Shown: positions 17,556-24,771 of the stretch, one piece after another | Layout of the letters: each line of letters begins with the position of its first letter | How positions within the stretch are numbered: the first letter of the stretch is position 1 | From: Lysinibacillus boronitolerans JCM 21713 = 10a = NBRC 103108 | GTDB lineage: Bacteria > Bacillota > Bacilli > Bacillales_A > Planococcaceae | Assembly: GCF_000772935.1 (NCBI RefSeq) | Contig: NZ_JPVR01000081.1 | Coordinates: forward strand, 248,001 to 312,000 | DNA length: 64,000 bases | Reading direction: 5' to 3' | Made by a program: the position numbers and the translations under genes | The notes under the pieces: generated by a model | Database searches by the model: none | The model's input: only the letters and a program-made list of their open reading frames with translations | Told to the model about the DNA's origin: nothing

Positions 17556-18113
17556 CTAAAATTCACTTTTCAATAGGGAAAAGATAGCGAGATCTACATA
17601 CTTTCCTTTTTCAAATTCATGTTGCCTCAAAAGGCCCTCTTGAGAAAAATTTAATTTCTCTACTAGTTTAATAGATGCTGTGTTTTCTGGTTCTATTTTT
17701 GCTTCGATTTTATTGATTCCCATGGATGTAAAGGCAAAATGGATAATCGCGTTTAAAGCCTCTTGCATCACACCCTTCCCCCAATAATCAGGGTTTAAAT
17801 CATAGCCAATTTCTATACGATTATGCTCTTTTTCATAATTCAAATAGCCACATGTGCCAATCACTTTGTTGGTCTGAATTTCTTCGATTACCCATCTTAA
17901 GCCTTTTTGTTCTTTGAAAATTTTCTCATACCAATTGATCTCATCAATAGCATCTTCAACTGAAGCAAACAATGGTAATGGCAGGTACTTCACTACATTT
18001 TCATTAGAATAAAGTCTCAAAATATCTTGGCGGTCATCCATTTTTCCTTTTCGTAAAATAAAGCGATCTGTTTCCAATTGAGGAAAAACAGTAAATTCGA
18101 ATTGTGTATGCAT
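17556..18113 (-). CDS. RimJ/RimL-type GNAT acetyltransferase
   Basis: The product of about 185 residues from ATG 18113 (MHTQFEFTVFPQLETDRFIL; AAAAGGGGAG upstream) has the Acetyltransf_3 layout: ETDRFILRKGKMDDRQDIL at the start, YDLNPDYWGKGVMQEAL as the acetyl-CoA loop, and NTASIKLVEKLNF near the end. RimJ/RimL enzymes acetylate protein N-termini; many Bacillus paralogs have unknown targets. It stands alone between divergent or opposite units. Confidence 0.8.
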   Translation of the reverse strand: MHTQFEFTVFPQLETDRFILRKGKMDDRQDILRLYSNENVVKYLPLPLFASVEDAIDEINWYEKIFKEQKGLRWVIEEIQTNKVIGTCGYLNYEKEHNRIEIGYDLNPDYWGKGVMQEALNAIIHFAFTSMGINKIEAKIEPENTASIKLVEKLNFSQEGLLRQHEFEKGKYVDLAIFSLLKSEF

Positions 18114-18226
18114 ACTACTCCCCTTTTCACCATTTATTAGCATTTTACTATTGAATCATAACACAAGAATCTCTCATACTCTCTTTTACTGCTATTACAA
18201 ATCCATCGTTATTATAGTAAATTGAT

Positions 18227-18254
18227 TACAACCAAATAGCACCAACTCCGTCTA
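18227..18254 (+). promoter_or_regulatory. ECF-type promoter of first sigma gene
   Basis: TACAAC (18227-18232), a 16-base spacer and CGTCTA (18249-18254) resemble the TGAAAC-N16-CGTC promoters of Bacillus ECF sigma factors. It lies about 20 bases before the sigma start, which fits autoregulation. The -35 element is only a partial match. Confidence 0.45.
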
Positions 18255-18275
18255 ATAATTGAAAGGGTGTGGAGG

Positions 18276-18830
18276 ATGCTTGAACATGCGAGAACATCAA
18301 TAGAAGTTAGCAGTGAATGTAGTAAGGAGGAGAGGCTTGAATGGTTGATGAAGGCATATGGAGATGACATAGCACGTCTTGCCTTTACGTATATGAAGCA
18401 CAAGCAGCTTTCGGAAGATATTGCGCAAGAAGTATTTATAAAGTGCTATGAGCATTTAGATAATTTCAGGAATGAATCTTCCTATAAAACATGGTTATAT
18501 CGAATTACTGTCAATCTATGTAAAGATAGATTAAAAAGCTGGTCTTATCGAAATATTGTGCTGACAGAATTTTTCTCAAAAATTAAGAGTACAATTGAAT
18601 CCCCTGAGTTGGAATTAGTCGGACAGGAGGAAAAACGATTGCTTTCTGAAAAGATTCTTGCTCTACCAATACGTTACCGAGAACTCATTATTTTATATTA
18701 TTATGAAGAGCTGCCCTATAACCAAATAGCTGATTTGTTAGATTTGCGTTTACAAACCATTAAGTCTCGACTTCATAGGGCTCGCCTTTTGCTCAAAAAA
18801 TCAATGGAGGGGTGCAAGATGAATGAATGA
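18276..18830 (+). CDS. ECF RNA polymerase sigma factor
   Basis: The product of about 184 residues has sigma region 2 (LAFTYMKHKQLSEDIAQEVF; FRNESSYKTWLYRITVN) and region 4 (LPIRYRELIILYYYEELPYN; LRLQTIKSRLHRARLLL). ATG at 18276 has GAAAGGG about 9 bases upstream; GTG at 18267 is less likely. It overlaps by 8 bases with the membrane protein gene downstream, the usual arrangement for a sigma and its anti-sigma. An ECF-type promoter precedes it. Confidence 0.88.
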   Translation: MLEHARTSIEVSSECSKEERLEWLMKAYGDDIARLAFTYMKHKQLSEDIAQEVFIKCYEHLDNFRNESSYKTWLYRITVNLCKDRLKSWSYRNIVLTEFFSKIKSTIESPELELVGQEEKRLLSEKILALPIRYRELIILYYYEELPYNQIADLLDLRLQTIKSRLHRARLLLKKSMEGCKMNE

Positions 18831-19896
18831 TATGTTTAAAAATATAGGCAAGGCATTGGATGACACGGCATTCAAGGACATTCATTTTAATGAGAAACAG
18901 AAAGAAAAAGTAAGGCAGAGGCTTCGAAAAGGTCACAAGAAGCAGCCCCAATTTCAATCCATTTTCAATCATTTGTTACCTATAGCTGTCATTGTTTTTT
19001 TTCTTATAGGGGCTAGCTATTTTATGGTCACGGAGCTGACAGAACAACCAGTTGCTAAGGGAGACCGTTCACAAGAACCTACAATGGAAACTACTCTTTA
19101 TCATCCCCCGATCCAAGAAGAATTTTATGGGGATATGACGAAAGAGGATGTCGTGAGTAAATTATTAAATTCGATCGATTATTTTCACTCAGCAGCTGGA
19201 AAATTTGAAGAACATAGAATTTCTCAAGACGGTTCCACTAGAACATTGGGTGTTACTTATAAAGTAAGTACCAAAAAAGAAGTTGGAGGCTATGAAAAGA
19301 TAATCGCTTTAGATGATAACACGACGGGAATCAAGAACGATACACAGGAGTACTTTTATAACAACAGAAAGAGCTGGTTAAAATATACAGCACTTAATGG
19401 ACAAAAAGTTTATACAGTTAGTGAAACGAAACAGAAATCAAAACGAGACATAGTTACTCCTGAGCAAGCTTTTAGTATTGACTTGAAATATCCGCCTATT
19501 TCATATAATAAATTGAGAGAAAGACCTTCATTTGGAAGTTCAAGTATGTCGTTGTTCGCTTATGAGAAAGCTGCTAGTTATTTAAGAAATATGGGGCATT
19601 GGGAGATTGAAAAACAAAATGAAGCGTTGTTAGGTCATAATACAATCGTATTAGCTGGGAAAATGGATGAAGCGGTGACAAATAATGAAAAGTTAAAAGG
19701 GACGACAGAAGCGTTTCGTTTTTGGGTGGATAAAGATACTGGCATTCTCATTAAAAGTGAAACATATGACCAACATGGTGAGCTGACAAGCTATGTTCAT
19801 CCAGAAAGGCTTGAAGTGAATATATCGATTGACCCTCAAGAATTCATTCCAGACTTAGAGGGTTATCAGCTTCCTAGCAAACAGAAAAAAGATTGA
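18823..19896 (+). CDS. Putative anti-sigma factor / sigma regulator
   Basis: This 357-residue protein has a cytoplasmic N-terminal helical part (1-45; MFKNIGKALDDTAFKDIHF and a basic KQKEKVRQRLRKGHKK), one transmembrane helix (about 48-68) and a large outside domain of about 285 residues. The outside domain has beta-rich LolA/RseB-like patterning (LLGHNTIVLAGKMDE; FRFWVDKDTGILIKSE). This matches single-pass anti-sigma factors paired with ECF sigmas. Overlap with the sigma gene indicates coupling. A terminator covers its stop codon. Confidence 0.72.
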   Translation: MNDMFKNIGKALDDTAFKDIHFNEKQKEKVRQRLRKGHKKQPQFQSIFNHLLPIAVIVFFLIGASYFMVTELTEQPVAKGDRSQEPTMETTLYHPPIQEEFYGDMTKEDVVSKLLNSIDYFHSAAGKFEEHRISQDGSTRTLGVTYKVSTKKEVGGYEKIIALDDNTTGIKNDTQEYFYNNRKSWLKYTALNGQKVYTVSETKQKSKRDIVTPEQAFSIDLKYPPISYNKLRERPSFGSSSMSLFAYEKAASYLRNMGHWEIEKQNEALLGHNTIVLAGKMDEAVTNNEKLKGTTEAFRFWVDKDTGILIKSETYDQHGELTSYVHPERLEVNISIDPQEFIPDLEGYQLPSKQKKD

Positions 19897-19917
19897 GGCT
19901 TATTGCTTCAATCTTTT
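19887..19917. terminator. Terminator of sigma/anti-sigma operon
   Basis: The arms AAAAGATTGAGGC (19887-19899) and GCTTCAATCTTTT (19905-19917) enclose 5 bases. The TGA stop of the anti-sigma gene lies in the left arm. Flanking A and T runs make it usable on both strands. Confidence 0.8.
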
Positions 19918-19932
19918 ACTTTAATGAAGGTA

Positions 19933-20355
19933 TTAGTTTCTTAACATCAGCAAACATTTCTCAACTATATCTACCTCTTCTACTGAAAGTTGATCTAACA
20001 AAAGTGCCAGTTTTTTCTCATGTTCCTCTCCTTCTTCTCCTATCCAGCAAATGTAGATTTCGCAATAATCTCCTTTGGGAAGGAATTTTTTTAGAAAGTC
20101 ACATACATGGTGAAAAGTTCTTTTGGCTTTTTCATAGTTATGTGGGGAATACACTTTATTATCGTTATGCATTTGCCAAATGGGCTCTCCCTTTGTTTCG
20201 ATTTCATATACATAGGGTGTTGTAAAATGCTTTGCCTGTACAATTTGGCGATTCTCTTTTACTGAGAAAAAATAATTTATGTCAACTTCATTTTCTGTAT
20301 AGTCATCCTGTATTTCAACTGGAAAATTGAAGCCTATATAGGTTGCCATACTCAT
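19933..20355 (-). CDS. Hypothetical soluble protein, 140 residues
   Basis: ATG at 20355 follows AGGAGGAG. The product is acidic, with an N-terminal beta-rich half (YIGFNFPVEIQDDYTENEVD) and a helical C-terminal half ending LDQLSVEEVDIVEKCLLML. FLPKGDYCEIYICWIGEEGE in the middle is distinctive. I do not recognise the family; such small proteins are often immunity-like or of unknown function. It converges on the sigma/anti-sigma unit and has its own start signals. Confidence 0.65.
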   Translation of the reverse strand: MSMATYIGFNFPVEIQDDYTENEVDINYFFSVKENRQIVQAKHFTTPYVYEIETKGEPIWQMHNDNKVYSPHNYEKAKRTFHHVCDFLKKFLPKGDYCEIYICWIGEEGEEHEKKLALLLDQLSVEEVDIVEKCLLMLRN

Positions 20356-20379
20356 GTTTTTACTCCTCCTATTAAAAAA

Positions 20380-20399
20380 ACCCTGTAAATGTACAGGGT
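20380..20399 (-). terminator. Terminator behind decayed gene
   Basis: On the minus strand ACCCTGTA and TACAGGGT form a perfect stem followed by TTTTTTTAAT. It lies directly after the 20401-20719 remnant and upstream of the 140-residue gene. Confidence 0.8.
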
Positions 20400-20400
20400 G

Positions 20401-20719
20401 TCAGCAACGTAGCTGTTGATAGTGTAAATAGACACGCTTTTGCGTTCGTGCTTCTACGAAATTTTCTTGCATCACCATTTCCTGGGCCACGCTTTGAAGA
20501 AATTGCTTGAAGGAAAAAGGCTTCAAACGACGGGTTGTCCGCTTCCTTTTGTGAGGCTTGCTACCGTAGTTGGTCTACCGTGATGGCTGTTGCTTTGATG
20601 GTTTGGTGTTGCGGCGGTGTTTTTGGTTCAATAAAGAGCGTTGTGTAATACGCATCCGCAATGACAATCACGTAAATAATGAATAGTAATCGTTTTGTTC
20701 AATGGTTCAAAAAAATCAT
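20401..20719 (-). pseudogene. Small membrane protein gene remnant with stop and frameshift
   Basis: Starting at ATG 20719 (GGGAGA upstream) the frame reads MIFLNH, then TGA, then a coherent stretch TKRLLFIIYVIVIADAYYTT (membrane helix) to AITVDQLR and a stop. An adjacent frame continues with TTRRLKPFSFKQFLQSVAQE and ends YLHYQQLRC just before a perfect terminator. The pattern suggests one gene of about 100 codons carrying an early stop and one frameshift. Alternatives are a shorter gene starting at a non-ATG codon, or two overlapping small ORFs. The family is unknown. Confidence 0.45.
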
Positions 20720-20800
20720 TTCTCCCTTTTTTATAGCTGACAATGAAAACTTATCTACTTATCATACGAGCATTCGATCAAAAGGTTTCAAAAATATTTA

Positions 20801-20826
20801 AAGGGAGACAAATTTCTGTCTCCCTT
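20801..20826 (-). terminator. Terminator after 35-codon ORF
   Basis: The arms AAGGGAGACA (20801-20810) and TGTCTCCCTT (20817-20826) are perfect; on the minus strand TTAAATATTTTTG follows. It begins in the stop codon of the short ORF upstream. Confidence 0.75.
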
Positions 20827-20932
20827 ACGCCTCTAAGCTTCTGCCACCATCATTTTCCCAGCGATCAATGTCCCAGTGATCCTCATCTTTTTCTCTCCTG
20901 ATACCCATCGCATTCAATGGAACGAATGACAT
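20825..20932 (-). CDS. Short ORF, 35 residues, with ribosome site and terminator
   Basis: ATG at 20932 is preceded by GGTGAGG at good spacing, and the TAA stop leads directly into a perfect terminator. The product starts MSFVPLNAMGIRREKDED and continues HWDIDRWENDGGRSLEA; it is charged and rich in Trp and Asp, with no membrane segment. I recognise no family. The combination of ribosome site, stop and terminator is the only support. The DMT transporter gene ends about 60 bases upstream, so readthrough from it is possible. Confidence 0.45.
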   Translation of the reverse strand: MSFVPLNAMGIRREKDEDHWDIDRWENDGGRSLEA

Positions 20933-20992
20933 TTTGTCCCTCACCCTTTTCAAGCGTTCTTCTCTAGTTTATGAAGGGAAAGGGGTTTTCGT

Positions 20993-21862
20993 TCATCGTA
21001 AAATAGGCTTAATTTTAAAGCCTAAGGCAATCGCAGCTCCAATACAGCTAAAAAGACAGCCTAAAATTAAATAAATACTGAGTGTTGATTCGCCAATGAC
21101 AACTGAAGCGATACCGCCAATCACGGGGAATAACGCAACCATATAGCCACTTTTTGCCCCACCAATTCGTTCGACTAGTTTTAAGTAAAATAACCATGCG
21201 AGAAAGGAGGCGATAAGCGTTAAATACAAGAGAGCCGATAGGTAGGTAATGGATTTGGGTATCTCGACTGTTTGTCCCTGTAGCCAAACAATGACACACA
21301 TGACTGCACTACCCACTGTAAAGCCAATGGCATTCGCATAAACGGGGTTTATCTGCTGCTTGGCATTTCTGGCAGAGCTTGCATCCCCGATGGCTGTCAG
21401 GACAGTCCCTACGAAGGCAATCAACACTCCTTTTAACTCGATATTATGTAAAGATGGATAAATCAGCACCCCCACGCCGATGACACCTAAAATACCGCCA
21501 ATTAAAACACGACGAGGCAATGGCTCCCTGAGAAATATCCGTAGAGCGATGGGTGTTAGTATGACTTTTAATGAAAAAATTAATGTGACAATAGCAGCCG
21601 AGCTCCATATCGTCGCATAATACAGCGCTAAATAGCTGAATGCAAAATTACAAACGCCAAAAATGATGATAAAGGGTACATCGCGCTGTTGAGGCTTACC
21701 CTGTGGTTTCATGAACCAAGCAAGGATAAAAAATAAAAGGGCTGTCATGACTAAACGATAGGTTAAAGATAATTCTAAACTGACTGGCGTTCCTTGAATT
21801 TTGACTGCAATAAAATTAAGACCCCAGACAATCAAACAAAAGATATACATAAAATTTGTCAT
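20993..21862 (-). CDS. DMT-superfamily (EamA) transporter
   Basis: This 289-residue protein has ten hydrophobic helices in two EamA repeats; FCLIVWGLNFIAVKIQGTPV at the start and LFPVIGGIASVVIGESTL near the end are family hallmarks. EamA proteins export or import metabolites such as amino acids or purines; the substrate is unknown. AGAAGGAA lies upstream of ATG 21862. It is the last gene of a short minus-strand cluster with a GNAT and an isochorismatase-like hydrolase. Confidence 0.85.
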   Translation of the reverse strand: MTNFMYIFCLIVWGLNFIAVKIQGTPVSLELSLTYRLVMTALLFFILAWFMKPQGKPQQRDVPFIIIFGVCNFAFSYLALYYATIWSSAAIVTLIFSLKVILTPIALRIFLREPLPRRVLIGGILGVIGVGVLIYPSLHNIELKGVLIAFVGTVLTAIGDASSARNAKQQINPVYANAIGFTVGSAVMCVIVWLQGQTVEIPKSITYLSALLYLTLIASFLAWLFYLKLVERIGGAKSGYMVALFPVIGGIASVVIGESTLSIYLILGCLFSCIGAAIALGFKIKPILR

Positions 21863-21887
21863 GCTATTTTAAATTCCTTCTACGATG

Positions 21888-22433
21888 CTATTCCTGCCAT
21901 CTTCCCATAATGATCGTGTGATAGAACAAGCCATCTGCAAGGCATTTATCATTTTTCAGAATGCCTTCCACTAAAAAGCCCATTTTTTTATAGAGCTGTA
22001 TCGCTTTCTCATTGGTTTCTAACACTTCTAGTGCTATTTTGCGAACACCATTGGCATCTGCCCAATCAATGGATTCTTGCAGCAAGGCTTTTCCTATGCC
22101 ATAGCCCCAAAACTCTTTACTGACACCAACACCAAAGGTTACTTTATGAGCAAGCCTTTTGAGTGGAGAGCCCTCACATCTTGAAAATCCAACGACCCGA
22201 TCAGCGACAACCGCTACTAAACATAAATTTTTTGGACTTTCGCTATCTTGTTGAATAAGCTGCTCGAAGCCTGCTCGATCTATGAATGCCTCACCCTGTT
22301 CACGATCGAAGTTTTCCGTTTCACCGTCTAATTGCAAGCGTAAATCTGATAAGGCTTGGGCATCTTCGCGTCGAGCACAGCGAATTGTATAGGATAGCTC
22401 TTTTATCTGAAGCTCTTTCTGATCAAACAGCAT
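21888..22433 (-). CDS. GNAT N-acetyltransferase
   Basis: I chose ATG at 22433 (MLFDQKELQIKELSYTIRCA) because TTGGAGG lies 8 bases upstream; the longer frame to 22523 runs back into the preceding gene. The 181-residue product has the acetyl-CoA loop VSKEFWGYGIGKALLQ and the C-terminal NEKAIQLYKKMGF. It overlaps the upstream isochorismatase-like gene by 11 bases, implying cotranscription. Confidence 0.83.
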   Translation of the reverse strand: MLFDQKELQIKELSYTIRCARREDAQALSDLRLQLDGETENFDREQGEAFIDRAGFEQLIQQDSESPKNLCLVAVVADRVVGFSRCEGSPLKRLAHKVTFGVGVSKEFWGYGIGKALLQESIDWADANGVRKIALEVLETNEKAIQLYKKMGFLVEGILKNDKCLADGLFYHTIIMGRWQE

Positions 22434-22956
22434 GTTGGAATCCTCCAATTGACTGAATACGCACAAAACGATTATGCCAAATGGATTCGTGATGTTGAAT
22501 AATTTGTGGTGCTGCCAGTACATTACTATCTAAGGTGCTATGTGCATCTTCTATTAAAATATTATGATGGTAGCCATGACTAAAAGCACTACGGATTGTT
22601 GTATCAAGACAAAACTCTGTTTGAGCACCCGCGAAAAGCAATTGGTCGATGTGATGCGCTTGTAAATAAGCTGCCAGCTCCGTTTGATAGAAAGCGTCCC
22701 ACGTTGTTTTTTGAATCACCTGATCCTCCGCCTGTCTATGTAATCCATGATACAGTTCCCAGCCTGGTTGACCTAATGCAAAATCAACATCATCTGCGTC
22801 TGTATGCTGAATAAAAATAACGGGTACTTCGTTGCGCCGTGCCCATGTAATGGAGGCATTAATATTTTTGATAATAGCTTCACTGTTCCAAAGATTTTGC
22901 TGGCTATCTAGAAAGAAAGCCTCCTGTATATCGATAATGATGAGTGCTTGTTTCAT
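22423..22956 (-). CDS. Isochorismatase-like cysteine hydrolase
   Basis: This 177-residue protein shows the family's catalytic Asp in ALIIIDIQEAFF (Asp 9) and the nucleophilic Cys in FAGAQTEFCLDTTIRSAF (about residue 120); the Lys of the triad is probably in the segment IQKTTWDAF. Members hydrolyse amides such as nicotinamide, ureidoacrylate or isochorismate ethers. The absence of siderophore genes nearby argues for an amidase. It heads the cluster with GNAT and DMT genes. Confidence 0.82.
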   Translation of the reverse strand: MKQALIIIDIQEAFFLDSQQNLWNSEAIIKNINASITWARRNEVPVIFIQHTDADDVDFALGQPGWELYHGLHRQAEDQVIQKTTWDAFYQTELAAYLQAHHIDQLLFAGAQTEFCLDTTIRSAFSHGYHHNILIEDAHSTLDSNVLAAPQIIQHHESIWHNRFVRIQSIGGFQHAV

Positions 22957-23042
22957 CGAATCCTCCTTTGTGCATCAGTAGTAACTTTTTTAATTGTACA
23001 GAAAACGATCTTCCATTAAAAGAAAATTTTGCACAACAAAAA

Positions 23043-23112
23043 GCACCTTTACAACATCGTAAGGTGCCTCAACTATGTACAGTACCATCTAATACATGCC
23101 ACTATTAGATGG
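23043..23112 (-). terminator. Tandem hairpins ending the microcompartment operon
   Basis: Beyond the last gene (stop at 23128) come two hairpins. The first is a perfect 10-bp stem CCATCTAATA/TATTAGATGG (23085-23112). The second, GCACCTT/AAGGTGC (23043-23067), is followed on the minus strand by a T-run, which makes it the likely terminator. Confidence 0.75.
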
Positions 23113-23127
23113 TGTCATGCGCTTGCA

Positions 23128-24066
23128 TCATTTGATATAGGCTAATGTTTGATAAACTTGGTGAACCGAATGATTAAATGCTTGCTGTTCCTCTTCGTTT
23201 AAATGCAATTCAATTACACTTTCAATACCATCTCCCCCTAAAACAACGGGGACACCGATACATGCGTTGTTTACTTGATATTCGCCCTGTAAATACGTAA
23301 TGATGGGCATTACTTTCCGTTGATCCTTCACAATCGCTTCAATCATTTGGACAATGGCGGCAGCTGGGGCATAGTAAGCACTGCCATTGCCAAGTAGGGC
23401 GACAATTTCGCCTCCGCCTTTTCGCGTTCGCTCCACTAGTTGCTCAATCTGTGCTTGTGGCATTAATTTTTCTAATGGTATTCCTCCGACATACGTATAG
23501 CGAACGAGTGGCACCATTTCATCGCCATGTCCACCCAAGACGAAGCTTGATATATCCTCGACAGCGAGCTGAAGTGCCTGTGCGATAAAGGTATTAAAGC
23601 GCGCTGTATCTAACACACCTGATTGTCCCATGACGCGATTTTTTGGAAAACCCGTTGCTTCCAGACAAACATAGGTCATGGCATCGACAGGGTTACTTAA
23701 GACGATAACATAGCTAGTTGGTGCATAACGTTTGATCTGTTCGCTTACCGTGCGGACGATTGCCGCATTTGTATGAATTAAATCCTGTCGTGTCATGCCA
23801 GGCTTTCTTGCAATACCTGCCGTGATAACCACAATATCAGCATGAGCGATTTCCTGATAGTTTGAAGTAGCCGTCACCTGTACGTTAAATCTTTCTATTG
23901 GTCCCGCTTGGAGAATATCTAATGCCTTCCCTTTCGCAGCACTTTCGAAGTCTGGTAAATCGATTAGCACAATATCCCCGATCTGTTTCTGTGCGACCAT
24001 TAACGCGACGGTTGCACCTGTATGTCCAGCGCCAATGATAACGATTTTCGGTCGCCTAAAGCTCAT
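23128..24066 (-). CDS. Malate dehydrogenase-like enzyme of the microcompartment operon
   Basis: This 312-residue LDH/MDH-fold enzyme has the nucleotide loop GAGHTGATV (12-20), an Asp (36) at the end of strand 2 favouring NAD, the substrate loop ARKPGMTRQDL with Arg 87 and Arg 93, and catalytic His 180 in GGHGDEMVPLVRY. Arg at 87 is typical of malate rather than lactate dehydrogenase. It is the last gene of the microcompartment operon, 47 bases after a shell gene, and has no obvious encapsulation peptide. It may recycle NADH made by the aldehyde dehydrogenase by reducing oxaloacetate; that role is inferred. Its true substrate could be another 2-oxoacid. Confidence 0.85.
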   Translation of the reverse strand: MSFRRPKIVIIGAGHTGATVALMVAQKQIGDIVLIDLPDFESAAKGKALDILQAGPIERFNVQVTATSNYQEIAHADIVVITAGIARKPGMTRQDLIHTNAAIVRTVSEQIKRYAPTSYVIVLSNPVDAMTYVCLEATGFPKNRVMGQSGVLDTARFNTFIAQALQLAVEDISSFVLGGHGDEMVPLVRYTYVGGIPLEKLMPQAQIEQLVERTRKGGGEIVALLGNGSAYYAPAAAIVQMIEAIVKDQRKVMPIITYLQGEYQVNNACIGVPVVLGGDGIESVIELHLNEEEQQAFNHSVHQVYQTLAYIK

Positions 24067-24113
24067 CTGCCTCCCCCTCCTAACGACATAGATTCATTGC
24101 TAAAGATCCACGA

Positions 24114-24485
24114 CTACTTATCTGCCTGCTCATCCTCTACAAGCTTTGTTTGTTGAGGCTTCTGGCGAGTGCTTGTTTTTTTGGCTGCTGCCTCCGTCGC
24201 TTTTGTCGGCTGTGTTTCATCAATAATCGCTGTGAATACTTCATTGGCTGCTCGTGGTATTACATGTGCGCTTAGTAGCTTGCTCGTTCGCGTCGCTGCC
24301 GCTTTGCCAGCATCAACCGCAGCCTGTACTGCCCCAACATCTCCCTCAACAATAATGGTTACGATACCACCGTCTACTAGCTCCTGTTTCACTAATTGGA
24401 CATTGGCTGCTTTTAGCATGGCGTCCGCAGCTTCAATGGAGCCAATCAAGCCATATGTTTCGATCATTCCTATCGCTTCTGTCAC
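24114..24485 (-). CDS. BMC-H shell protein with long C-terminal tail
   Basis: From GTG at 24485 (GAGGTGA upstream) the 123-residue product has a standard BMC-H domain (about 1-90): [20 protein letters not shown], pore-side VDGGIVTIIVEGDVGAV, and LLSAHVIPR. About 30 residues of Lys/Gln/Glu-rich tail follow (KKTSTRQKPQQTKLVEDEQ), unlike the other three BMC-H proteins here. BMC-H hexamers tile shell facets. The tail may face the lumen or cytosol and bind cargo. It begins about 11 bases after the BMC-P gene. Confidence 0.9.
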   Translation of the reverse strand: MTEAIGMIETYGLIGSIEAADAMLKAANVQLVKQELVDGGIVTIIVEGDVGAVQAAVDAGKAAATRTSKLLSAHVIPRAANEVFTAIIDETQPTKATEAAAKKTSTRQKPQQTKLVEDEQADK

Positions 24486-24495
24486 TGTGCTCACC

Positions 24496-24765
24496 TCACG
24501 ATTCATCTTTGCCATCGATAATGCCAACAACAATGGCATCAATTGGACAAATACTGGTCGTAGAAAAACTTCGTACGGCAGCACTGCCCATTGTTAAAAT
24601 GACGTTATCCCCAACACCTGCACCTATACGATCTGCAGCAACAATTTGTTCATCACTCAGTTGACCATCCAGCTTTATTGGTTGGATAATGAGTAATTTC
24701 AATCCCTGTAGCCCTTCCTCTTTACGTGTTGCCCAAATATTTCCGACCACTGTTCCTATCCGCAT
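24496..24765 (-). CDS. BMC-P vertex protein (EutN/CcmL family)
   Basis: This 89-residue protein has the OB-like pentamer fold: MRIGTVVGNIWATRKEEGLQ at the start, LLIIQPIKL, ADRIGAGVGDNVILTMGSAA and IDAIVVGIID at the end are all family hallmarks. Pentamers cap the twelve vertices of a microcompartment shell. It is the only BMC-P gene in the locus, between PduL and the tailed BMC-H. Confidence 0.93.
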   Translation of the reverse strand: MRIGTVVGNIWATRKEEGLQGLKLLIIQPIKLDGQLSDEQIVAADRIGAGVGDNVILTMGSAAVRSFSTTSICPIDAIVVGIIDGKDES

Positions 24766-24771
24766 ACATCC

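Noticed and set aside
23128-24066. L-lactate dehydrogenase
   Set aside because: The substrate loop has Arg (ARKPGMTR) where lactate dehydrogenases have Gln; the rest also fits malate dehydrogenase better.
24169-24664. Plus-strand ORFs over the shell genes
   Set aside because: Antisense to BMC-H and BMC-P genes with clear family motifs; no ribosome sites.
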